This document shows, in pieces, positions 9,366 through 17,350 of a stretch of DNA of 62,239 bases. A program made the position numbers and the translations under genes. The stretch is from Sphingomonas albertensis. Its GTDB lineage: Bacteria; Pseudomonadota; Alphaproteobacteria; Sphingomonadales; Sphingomonadaceae. The stretch is from positions 1 through 62,239 of the forward strand of contig NZ_JACONT010000025.1 in assembly GCF_014358075.1 (NCBI RefSeq), in the 5' to 3' direction. The notes beneath the pieces are model-generated. The model made no database searches. It saw nothing but the letters and a program-made list of their open reading frames with translations, and was not told the DNA's origin. Position 1 is the stretch's first letter. The number at the start of each line of letters is the position of its first letter.

Positions 9366-10666
9366 CGGGCCGCAGCCTCAGCCGGTCCGAGGCGGTCGCT
9401 CGCCACGACCCGCGGTGGATGAGCATCCCGAACCGTATCCTCGCGGTGCTCTGCCTGATGTATCTGGTGCTTTACATCGACCGAGTGAATCTGGCGACGG
9501 TTGGCCCGCGGATGATCGCCGAACTGGGCATGAGCAACACCCAGTTCGGCCTGGCGATCTCCGCCTTTTCCTATCCCTATGCACTGATCCAGCTTTTCGG
9601 CGGTCGCGTCATCGATCGCTTCGGACCGCGACGCATGCTGCTGATCTGCGGCGCGATCGTCTGCGTGGCGACGGTATTGACCGGGCTGGTCGGCGGGATG
9701 GCATCGCTGTTCGCATTGCGTCTCGCGCTCGGCATCGGCGAAGGATTCGCCTTCCCCGCCGCGACGCGCGCCATGGCGACATGGCTGCCACCCGCGCGCT
9801 GGGGCTTCGCGCAAGGGATCACGCACGCTGCCGCGCGGCTCGGCAATGCGCTGACCCCGCCGCTGCTGGTCGGGTTGATGGCGCTCGTATCCTGGCGGGG
9901 TGCGTTCGTGGTGCTAGGCCTTGCGAGCGCGGTCTGGGTAATCCTGTGGCTGGTGGTCGCGCGGGAGAACCCGGAATGCCACCCCGGTATGTCCGACGAG
10001 GAACGCGCCGAGCTTGCCCCGGCCGCGCAACAGGCTGCCACCACGCCGCCCGTCCCGTGGTGGCGTCTCGCGCGGCGGATCGCGCCCGTCACCGCCGTCG
10101 ATTTCTGCTATGGCTGGACATTGTGGGTGTTCCTGACGTGGCTCCCCTCGTTCTTCTTCAAGAATTTCGGGCTCGACCTGAAGCACTCGGCGCTGTTCTC
10201 GGGCGGCGTGTTGCTGGGTGGCGTGATCGGCGACTGGGTCGGTGGAGCAGCCAGTGACTATATCTACCGCAGGACCGGCAGCCTGCAGGCGGCGCGGCGC
10301 AACCTGATCATCGTCGGGATGGTCGGTGCGTTCGTTTTCCTGGTGCCCGTGGTCCTTACCCACGATCTGACGACGGTGGCGATATGCCTGTCGCTCGCGT
10401 TCTTCTTCTCCGAGCTTGTGGTGGCGCCGATCTGGGCCGTCCCGATGGACATCGCGCCGCAATATGCCGGCACCGCCAGCGGCATGATGAACTTCGGCTT
10501 CGGGATCGCCGGTATCCTCTCTCCACTGGTATTTGGCGCGGCGGTGGACCTGACGGGAAGCTGGTCAATCCCGTTCTGCGCCTCGCTGGCGCTACTCCTG
10601 GTCGGCGCTGGCCTGTCTTTCTTCATGCACCCGGAAAGGCCTTTCCGAGCCGACGGACCTCGCTGA
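9362..10666 (+). CDS. MFS transporter, anion:cation symporter type
   Basis: A 434-residue 12-TM permease. The motif LYIDRVNLATVGPRM near residues 38-52 and the internal GVIGDWVGGAASDY (motif A of the second half) are typical of the ACS subfamily, which takes up organic anions such as hexuronates, phthalate or tartrate. Its ATG overlaps the stop codon of the dioxygenase gene (ATGA). Context suggests it imports the dioxygenase substrate, perhaps a sulfonate or aromatic acid; that is inference. Confidence 0.9.
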   Translation: MTGRSLSRSEAVARHDPRWMSIPNRILAVLCLMYLVLYIDRVNLATVGPRMIAELGMSNTQFGLAISAFSYPYALIQLFGGRVIDRFGPRRMLLICGAIVCVATVLTGLVGGMASLFALRLALGIGEGFAFPAATRAMATWLPPARWGFAQGITHAAARLGNALTPPLLVGLMALVSWRGAFVVLGLASAVWVILWLVVARENPECHPGMSDEERAELAPAAQQAATTPPVPWWRLARRIAPVTAVDFCYGWTLWVFLTWLPSFFFKNFGLDLKHSALFSGGVLLGGVIGDWVGGAASDYIYRRTGSLQAARRNLIIVGMVGAFVFLVPVVLTHDLTTVAICLSLAFFFSELVVAPIWAVPMDIAPQYAGTASGMMNFGFGIAGILSPLVFGAAVDLTGSWSIPFCASLALLLVGAGLSFFMHPERPFRADGPR

Positions 10667-10842
10667 GTCGGAATGGGGAAAGCACCGCTTTGCTGGACGT
10701 GGTGACGTATCGCGTGAAATCTGATTGCCCTGATCTCGGCCGAAACCCGGGATAGAACGGTCTGACGCGTATCTGAACAGCTGCGTTGCGTCGCTGGTCG
10801 GAAGAAGGCAGCTTACGCGTTCACGGAAAGGGAGACCGGATT

Positions 10843-11412
10843 GTGTCTGTTGCTGTCCTGGATAGCCGACGGCTGACGCTCATCGCGCTCGTCCCCGACA
10901 AGGCCGTCTCCATATTCGAGCGGTTCCGGGAGTTTCCGCGGTTTGGCGATGCGCAGCATATCGCGGTGCGCAGCCGTACCGCGGCCGAGCGAACGGCGCT
11001 GGCGGCGCGGATCGATGCCGCCGTATCGGCGTCCGACCGTGCGGTCATGCTTTTGGCACAGGGCAGTGCCTGCGCGGCCGCCGCATGGTGGGCCCGACTG
11101 TCGCCGAAAGCCTATACCGCGAACGTCGCCGGCGCCCTGTTGGTCGCCCCCGAAGGCACGAGCTTGCACCAGCGTCATTTTGAGGCACCGAAAATCGGCC
11201 TGCCCTTCCCGTCGATCGTCGTCGGCGCCGATGACGAGGCGCAGCGCCTGGGCGTGGAATGGGGCAGTCGCCTGATCGATGGCCCGTTGCTAAGCGCGGC
11301 GACTGCGCCGACCAACCGCCTGCGCGCCATCATCGAACGCTTCACCTCTGCCGTCGTAGAGCGCGACGTGGGTGCCGCGTATCGCATCATCCAAGCGATC
11401 GGAGACGCCTAG
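10843..11412 (+). CDS. RBBP9/YdeN-like alpha/beta hydrolase, probable pseudoenzyme
   Basis: A 189-residue protein matching the small serine-hydrolase family (RBBP9/YdeN). Landmarks are the strand-nucleophile turn VMLLAQGSACAAAAWW, VAGALLVAP, LPFPSIVVGADDE and VEWGSRLI. Serine and aspartate positions are kept, but the usual nucleophile GHSxG is AQGSA and the catalytic Gly-His after the WGS motif is absent (GPLLSAA), so hydrolase activity is doubtful. I chose GTG 10843 because AAAGGGAG lies eight bases upstream; an upstream TTG at 10786 is less likely. It may act as a binding or scaffold protein. Confidence 0.65.
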   Translation: MSVAVLDSRRLTLIALVPDKAVSIFERFREFPRFGDAQHIAVRSRTAAERTALAARIDAAVSASDRAVMLLAQGSACAAAAWWARLSPKAYTANVAGALLVAPEGTSLHQRHFEAPKIGLPFPSIVVGADDEAQRLGVEWGSRLIDGPLLSAATAPTNRLRAIIERFTSAVVERDVGAAYRIIQAIGDA

Positions 11413-11569
11413 TTGGATGCCGGCGGGCAAGTGAGACCGGCCGAACATCGGGCAATGTGAGCGCCTTGTCGTAAATCGCCGTGACGAAGCAAACCTATCC
11501 CAGCAGCGCACCTTTGCTTGCTTTCAATTCCCATCGATCGAGGGGATGTTAGCAGCAAAGGAGGTGGAT

Positions 11570-12460
11570 ATGCGAAATCTCGTCGCGAGGATGCCCGTTA
11601 TCGAATGGCCTACGCTCGCCATCGCCGTCCTGATCTACGCCGGCTGGATCGCGCTTACCGCGTTTCATGCGCGGGTTCCGCTTCCCGTGCTGGTCGTCCT
11701 CGGCGGATGGCTGGTCGCATGGCAGGGATCGCTGCAGCACGAGACGATCCACGGCCATCCGACCGGGATCGGCTGGATCGACGGCGCGATCGGCTTTGCC
11801 CCCTTGTCGCTCTGGCTGCCGTACCGGCTGTATCGCCGAAGCCATCTCGCGCATCATGCCGCCAAGGTGATCACCGATCCACGGCACGATCCCGAATCGC
11901 GCTACCGTCTATCCCGACGCGGCGCCCTCGCCGCCTCACTGCAGTCGACCCTGGTCGGCCAGATGATCTTCGGCCCGGCGTTGTCGATCGGCCGATTCGT
12001 GATCGGCGAGGCGCGACGTGCCGCCCGCAGTCCTGCTGCCGTCGCGCGAGACTGGACACCGCATCTGATCGGCGTGGCCGCGCTTTTGTGGTGGCTGGAT
12101 AATGTTGGACTGAACCTCGCCACCTATCTGCTGGCCCTCGTCTATCCGGGCACCGCGCTGACGATGCTGCGGTCCTACGCGGAGCATCGCGCCGACCTAG
12201 CGAGCCCCGGACGCGCCGCCATCGTCGAGCGGGGCGGCCTGTTCGCATTGCTGTATCTCAACAACACGCTCCATGCCGCCCACCACGAACGTCCAAGGCT
12301 GGCCTGGTATCGTCTCCCGTCCTACCACCGCAGCCACCGGGACCGGTTCGTGGCGCAAGGCGCGCCGGTGTATCGCGGCTATGGCGAGATCCTGCGCCGG
12401 TTCGCGTTTCGATCGCATGACGACATGCTTCATCCCGATCACCGGGCACGCTCCGCATGA
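11570..12460 (+). CDS. Membrane fatty acid desaturase family protein
   Basis: A 296-residue integral-membrane di-iron protein with the three histidine boxes HETIHGH, RSHLAHH and HAAHHERP, separated by hydrophobic hairpins, plus a final YHRSHRDRF. It would insert a double bond or hydroxyl into a lipid. ATG 11570 has a perfect AAAGGAGG box seven bases upstream; the in-frame ATG at 11546 lies before that box and is rejected. The stop overlaps the next start (ATGA), giving a tight cluster with a PhnD-like protein and a serine acetyltransferase. The substrate is not obvious. Confidence 0.88.
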   Translation: MRNLVARMPVIEWPTLAIAVLIYAGWIALTAFHARVPLPVLVVLGGWLVAWQGSLQHETIHGHPTGIGWIDGAIGFAPLSLWLPYRLYRRSHLAHHAAKVITDPRHDPESRYRLSRRGALAASLQSTLVGQMIFGPALSIGRFVIGEARRAARSPAAVARDWTPHLIGVAALLWWLDNVGLNLATYLLALVYPGTALTMLRSYAEHRADLASPGRAAIVERGGLFALLYLNNTLHAAHHERPRLAWYRLPSYHRSHRDRFVAQGAPVYRGYGEILRRFAFRSHDDMLHPDHRARSA

Positions 12461-13275
12461 CGCGACTGGTCGTGTCGCTCGGGATGTACGATCACCCAGC
12501 GCAACAGGGTGCGAACGATCGGATCTGGTCCGCGATCGTCCGTATCCTGCGCACACGCGGGGTTGAAGGCGTGCCCGATGTCCTCGACCGGGCGCGCCAC
12601 GTTCATGACCTCTGGCGGGACCCGAACCTGCTGTTCGGGCAGGCGTGCGGCTATCCGCTGATCGCCGACGATAGCCTTGCTCTGCAGGTCATCGCCTTGC
12701 CGATCTACGACGTGCCGGGGTCGACGAATAGCGAAGCGACGCACGCCAGCGTGCTGGTGGCGCGCGCGAACGATGGGCGTAGGTCGCTGGTCGACTACCG
12801 CGACACCCGCGCCGCGATCAACGATCCGCAGTCGAACACTGGCATGAACCTTTTCCGCGCGACGCTGGCGCCGATCGCCGGGACGAATGTCGTCTTCGCC
12901 AGCGTAGTACAGACCGGATCGCACCGCGCCAGTGTCGCGGCGATCGCCGCAGGGGAAGCGGATATCGCCGCGATCGACACCGTCACCTATGCCACGCTGG
13001 TGCGGCACGAACCCGATCTGACCGCGCCACTCAAGATCGTCGCGCGCAGCCCCGCCTCGCCGACGCTGCCGTTCGTGACGTCGGCGGACACGAGTATCGA
13101 GACGATCGCAGCGCTGCGGCTGGCCTTGCAGCAGGTCATGATGGACTCTCGTCTCGCGGACGATCGCGCCATGCTCGGGCTAACGGGTATCGTCACGGCA
13201 AACGCTGACGCGCTGGCTCCGATCCGCGCGCTGGAACAGACGGCGATCCGCTTCGGCTATCCGGACCTGCGATGA
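12457..13275 (+). CDS. PhnD/SsuA-type substrate-binding protein without signal peptide
   Basis: A 272-residue periplasmic-binding-protein fold of the phosphonate/phosphite PhnD family, recognisable from the first strand (LVVSLGMYDHP), the middle TGSHRASVAAIAAGEADIAAID and PFVTSADTS. It has no signal peptide or lipobox: the domain starts at residue 2. No ABC permease or ATPase lies nearby. It is therefore probably a cytoplasmic ligand-binding protein rather than a transporter component. Overlaps of 4 bp on both sides (ATGA) tie it to the desaturase and the serine acetyltransferase. Confidence 0.85.
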   Translation: MTRLVVSLGMYDHPAQQGANDRIWSAIVRILRTRGVEGVPDVLDRARHVHDLWRDPNLLFGQACGYPLIADDSLALQVIALPIYDVPGSTNSEATHASVLVARANDGRRSLVDYRDTRAAINDPQSNTGMNLFRATLAPIAGTNVVFASVVQTGSHRASVAAIAAGEADIAAIDTVTYATLVRHEPDLTAPLKIVARSPASPTLPFVTSADTSIETIAALRLALQQVMMDSRLADDRAMLGLTGIVTANADALAPIRALEQTAIRFGYPDLR

Positions 13276-14225
13276 CCGTCGCGCCGCATCAGCCAGTGCC
13301 CGATCTCGACGACGCCATCGCGGACCTGCGCGCCGCACGCGACGCCTGGCGACGCGAGGATGGCGGACGCCACAACGTCGCGCACTTCCCGTCGCGCATC
13401 GAGGTCGAGCGCGCGGTCGGCGATCTTGTCGTCGCGCTCTTTCCCGGACGGCTCGGTGGCTATGCGGGGGATGGCGCGGGGGAAGACGCCTTCGTCGCCT
13501 CCGCACTTCGTCGCGCGCTGACGATCCTGCAGCGACAGGTGACGAGCGAACTCGCCTATTGGCAGGAGGAGTCGGCGCACGCATTCGATCCCAGCCAGCC
13601 GGCGATGATCGTCCGTCTCTTCGTTGCCGAACTCGGTCCCATCCGCGAGATGGTCGACGCCGACGTCCGCGCCGCGTTTCTCGGCGATCCCGCGGCACGC
13701 AGCGCGGACGAGATCCTCGTCTGCTATCCGGGGATCGTCGCGATGCTCCATCACCGTATCGCGCATGCGCTCCACGATCTGGGCGCGCCGATCGTCGCGC
13801 GGATCGTGTCCGAACTCGCCAACACGCGCACGGGCATCGACATCCACCCCGGCGCCACGATCGGGCGCGGAGTCTTCATCGATCACGGCACCGGCGTCGT
13901 GATCGGCGAGACGGCGATCATCGGCGACCGGGTCCAGATCTACCAGCATGTGACGCTCGGCGCGCGCAGCCCGCTCGGCGTGACGGACATGTCGGTGCGC
14001 GAGCGCTTGGCCCGCCATCCGATCGTCGAGGACGACGTCGTGATCTATGCCGGGGCCACCATCTTGGGGCGGGTGACGATCGGTCGCGGCGCGACGATCG
14101 GCGGCAATGTCTGGCTGCTGGAGGACGTGCCGCGCGACAGCGTCGTGGCGCAGCCGACCGCGGTGATCCTGAAAGGCGACGCCGCCACCCAGTTGCACGA
14201 GACGCTGCGCGGGCGAACCGCGTGA
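13272..14225 (+). CDS. epsC: Serine O-acetyltransferase (EpsC/CysE-like)
   Basis: A 317-residue protein with the N-terminal helical SAT domain and a C-terminal left-handed beta helix. Hexapeptide repeats are clear: TGIDIHPGATIGRGVFIDHG, TGVVIGETAIIGDRVQIYQ and IYAGATILGRVTIGRGATIG. It would acetylate L-serine to O-acetylserine for cysteine synthesis. The canonical GKRHP loop is replaced by LARHPIVEDDV. The start overlaps the PhnD-like gene. The stop TGA at 14223 overlaps a GTG that could start the following chimeric ORF. Length is typical of the longer EpsC-type enzymes. Confidence 0.9.
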   Translation: MTVAPHQPVPDLDDAIADLRAARDAWRREDGGRHNVAHFPSRIEVERAVGDLVVALFPGRLGGYAGDGAGEDAFVASALRRALTILQRQVTSELAYWQEESAHAFDPSQPAMIVRLFVAELGPIREMVDADVRAAFLGDPAARSADEILVCYPGIVAMLHHRIAHALHDLGAPIVARIVSELANTRTGIDIHPGATIGRGVFIDHGTGVVIGETAIIGDRVQIYQHVTLGARSPLGVTDMSVRERLARHPIVEDDVVIYAGATILGRVTIGRGATIGGNVWLLEDVPRDSVVAQPTAVILKGDAATQLHETLRGRTA

Positions 14226-15292
14226 CGCGGTTCTTTCCCTCGTGTCGTCATACCAGCCGTCGCGATGAGAAGCCCGCACGCCCCGTGATCGGCGTGGTGT
14301 GCTGCAACGAAGTCGCGGATCGTCCGATCTTCCCGAGCTTCCTGTTCGCGATGGGCAACGCGATGAGCTTCGCGACGCGCAGACGGATCGATACCGCGCC
14401 GTATCTTATGCAGCTGTTCAAGCGTGGTGCGATCATCTTCGTGCTCGGGTTCCTGATGTACTGGTTCCCGTTCGTCATGCGCACCGACGACGGCTGGGCG
14501 GCGATCCCGTTCGCGCCGACCCGCGTGCCCGGCGTGCTGCAGCGTCTCGTCCTGTGCTACGTCGCTGCCGGGCTGCTGGTGCGCTGGCTCGACGTGCGGG
14601 CGATCGTGATTGCCGGTGTGGTACTACTGTTCGGCTATTGGGCGATCCTAGTGTTCCTGTCCGCGCCCGGCATGGCGTACGACAAGTTCGGCACGGTCGG
14701 CACGCAGCTCGACCTGTGGCTGCTAGGCCCCGGGCATCTCTACAAGAAGGACGGCGGCTTCGATCCCGAAGGGCTGCTTGGTACGCTGCCCGCGATCATC
14801 AATGTGCTGGCGGGCTATCTCGCCGGGCTCGCGGTACAGCGCGGTCTCGATCTGAAGCGGACGGTGCGCGCGATGGCGCTGTTCGGCTTCGCGTTCTTGA
14901 TCACCGGGCTGGCCTGGTTTCCGTGGTTTCCGCTCGCCAAGAAGCTCTGGACCAGCTCGTACGTGCTGCTGACGATCGGCGTCGACTGCATCGTGCTGGC
15001 GGGGATCATCGCGCTGATCGAGATTGCGGGCGTCAAGCGCGGCACGCGGTTCTTCACGATCCTCGGCCGCAATCCGCTCGCGGTCTATCTGTTCTCCGAA
15101 CTGTTCGTGACCGCGATCAACCTGATCCCCGTTAGCCCCGACGGCGGGCTCTACGAATGGGTCGGTATCGCGATCTTCCAGCGCATCGCGCCCGGCGCGT
15201 TCGGGTCGCTGCTCTGCGCCCTCGCCTACACGATGCTGTGCTGGGCGGTCGGCTGGGGGATGGACCGCAAGGGGCTGATCCTCAAGGCGTGA
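14222..15292 (+). pseudogene. Chimera: PuuD-like N-terminus fused to truncated NagX (DUF5009)
   Basis: An ORF of about 356 codons. The first 35 or so residues contain RPVIGVVCCNEVADRP, which resembles the beginning of a gamma-glutamyl-GABA hydrolase (PuuD, class I amidotransferase). From IFPSFLFAMGNAMSFATRRR onward it is a NagX/heparan-alpha-glucosaminide N-acetyltransferase-like membrane protein with about nine TM segments, ending GWGMDRKGLILKA. NagX proteins normally start with an LDxxRG-type TM1 and a periplasmic loop before DLVFPSFLF; about 60 residues are missing. The simplest reading is a deletion joining two genes. It could only be translated from GTG 14222, overlapping the SAT stop. 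Confidence 0.7.
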
Positions 15293-15397
15293 CCGCGGTG
15301 CGGTGATCGAAGCGCCGCGCTCCCGATCATCGTTGATCGATGCCGGCGTCCATAAGGTAGCTCATGGACGCTGGCAGTCAGCGCCGTCGTGGCAATC

Positions 15398-17251
15398 CTA
15401 TTGGGCTTCGCGAAACGCCGTCGTCTTTCCGAACACGGGTGCATTCACCGATTTAGGGACACCGCTCCCCTCCCCCGTCAGGTCGAAGAACAGGATGCGA
15501 TTGGCGCCCTGCCGCATCCATGGTGCGGGTGCGTACAGCGTGTGCACGGGCCCGATCCCCCAGAACCGGCCGAGATTGTGAGAGCCGATCCAGAGCTGGC
15601 CTTTGTGAAGCCCCCGCATGTCCAGATAGGTATCCGCCGGGCGGTCCACGGTCATCTCGGCTTCGTAGAAGCAGGGGCCGCTGCAGGGCTTTGCCGACAG
15701 ACGGATCGCGTTCGGATCGGTCATCGGCAGGCGGAACATGGTCCAGTCCTCGATCGGCCTGCCAGCGAGCGTCACCGCACCGGTCAGCCCCGCCTGTTCC
15801 GTACGGATCGCGCGCGAGTAATTCACCCGCCCGGTATTCTCGACGAGGATATCCAGCGTCGCGGATGCATCAAGCTTCGGCAGATCGATCGTCTCCTGCC
15901 CGAGCCGGCGGTCCAACGCGCCGATCAGCTTCCGATCGACATAGACCTGCGCATAGCTGTGCATGCCCTCGAGCTTCAGCGTACCGCTGCGTCCCCTGGG
16001 CAGGCCTGTTCGGTACAGGACATAGCCGTAATTCTGATCGAGTTCCTCGAACGTCATCGGCTGCCGGGCGTGGACCGGCGCGGGCAGGATGTCCCACAGC
16101 GATGCGCTGCGCCGGACCGGCGACATCGCGAAGGTCGCGGCGATGCTCGCCACAGGCGCGGGTGCGGCCGGCTTACCCGTGACCTCGGCGATCGCCGCGG
16201 CCATCAGCGCGTATTTGTACCGCGGATTGCCGGCCTCATCGAGCGGCGCATTATAGTCGTAGCTGGTCGTATCAGGGTGATAGTCGGTCCCGGTATGCGA
16301 GTCCGCGCCGTTCATCCAGCCGAACGAGGTGCCGCCGTGGAACATGTAGAGCGATACCGAGTAACCGCGCTTCAGCATGAAGCTCAGTTCCTTCGCCTCC
16401 TGGCGGCCATCGGTCTCGTGATGGTCCTCGGCCCATTTGTCGAACCACCCTGCCCAATATTCGCCGACCATGCGCACGCCGTCGGGCCGGAACGCCTCCA
16501 GCGCCTTGACGGCCTTGGTCGCACCACCCGAACCGAAGTTCACCGCGGCCGGCAGCAGCGGCAATGACCCCTTCGCCAGGTCGGACGGCTGGTTGGAGGT
16601 GAACAAGACCCCGTCCGCCAGCCCAGCGCGACGGTATGAGACCTGCAAGCCCCTCAGATACGCCGTGTCGTCGCCGAACGCGCCATATTCGTTCTCGAGC
16701 TGGATCGCGATAATGGGTCCGCCGCGCCGCAGCAACAGAGGGGCGACCTGCTTGCCCAACTGGACCAGCCACCGCTCGACGGCGGTGGTATATTTCGGAT
16801 CGGTCGACCGCAGGACGAGGCCGCGATCCTTCAACAGCCACGACGGATAGCCGCCCAGTTCCCACTCGGCGCAGACATAGGGGCCCGGTCGAAGGATGAC
16901 GTCCAGCCCCTCCGCCTGTGCATCGCGGATAAAGGCGGCAATATCGTTCTGGCCCTGGAAATCATAAATGCCCGGCCGCGGCTCGTGGACGTTCCAGAAC
17001 GCATAGGTGGTGATGGTGTTGAGGCCCATCGCCTTGGCCTTGCGGAGCCGGTCGCGCCAATAGGCGCGGGGGATGCGGACATAGTGCATCTCCGCGGAGA
17101 TGACCTGATACGGCTTGCCGTCCTTGAGGAACTGCGATCCTGAGACGCTGAAGCTGCGAGCGGGCGTCACGGCATCCGCAGCGGTCGACGCTGCGGCGAG
17201 TGCCAGCGAGGCAAGTGCCGCCCCCGAAATCCATCGACCTATACGCGGCAT
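15398..17251 (-). CDS. GH35 beta-galactosidase
   Basis: A 617-residue exported glycosidase. After a Sec signal peptide (residues 1-27) come the GH35 TIM-barrel signatures: YAFWNVHEPRPG, GPYVCAEWELGGYPSW and IQLENEYGAFG with the acid/base glutamate at residue 188; the nucleophile region is GEYWAGWFDKW. C-terminal beta domains follow, including MRGLHKGQLWI. It removes terminal beta-galactose, for example from galactosylated or de-fucosylated xyloglucan side chains. The start ATG 17251 has GGGGGAAAG just upstream. It lies 99 bp after the TonB receptor gene and probably forms an operon with it and GH95. Confidence 0.94.
   Translation of the reverse strand: MPRIGRWISGAALASLALAAASTAADAVTPARSFSVSGSQFLKDGKPYQVISAEMHYVRIPRAYWRDRLRKAKAMGLNTITTYAFWNVHEPRPGIYDFQGQNDIAAFIRDAQAEGLDVILRPGPYVCAEWELGGYPSWLLKDRGLVLRSTDPKYTTAVERWLVQLGKQVAPLLLRRGGPIIAIQLENEYGAFGDDTAYLRGLQVSYRRAGLADGVLFTSNQPSDLAKGSLPLLPAAVNFGSGGATKAVKALEAFRPDGVRMVGEYWAGWFDKWAEDHHETDGRQEAKELSFMLKRGYSVSLYMFHGGTSFGWMNGADSHTGTDYHPDTTSYDYNAPLDEAGNPRYKYALMAAAIAEVTGKPAAPAPVASIAATFAMSPVRRSASLWDILPAPVHARQPMTFEELDQNYGYVLYRTGLPRGRSGTLKLEGMHSYAQVYVDRKLIGALDRRLGQETIDLPKLDASATLDILVENTGRVNYSRAIRTEQAGLTGAVTLAGRPIEDWTMFRLPMTDPNAIRLSAKPCSGPCFYEAEMTVDRPADTYLDMRGLHKGQLWIGSHNLGRFWGIGPVHTLYAPAPWMRQGANRILFFDLTGEGSGVPKSVNAPVFGKTTAFREAQ
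15590..15617. repeat. 28-bp direct repeat copy 1 (inside GH35 gene)
   Basis: CCAGAGCTGGCCTTTGTGAAG plus CCCCCGC recurs at 37432-37459 in the same orientation with one mismatch. This copy encodes part of the GH35 motif MRGLHKGQLW on the minus strand. Confidence 0.8.
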
Positions 17252-17350
17252 ATCTTTCCCCCGGTTGCGCTTGAGCGAGGGTACCGCCGTCAAGGTCGCC
17301 TTCGCCAGTGTCGTCGGACCCCGCGCGATACGAGGTCCGACGGTCGCCTG

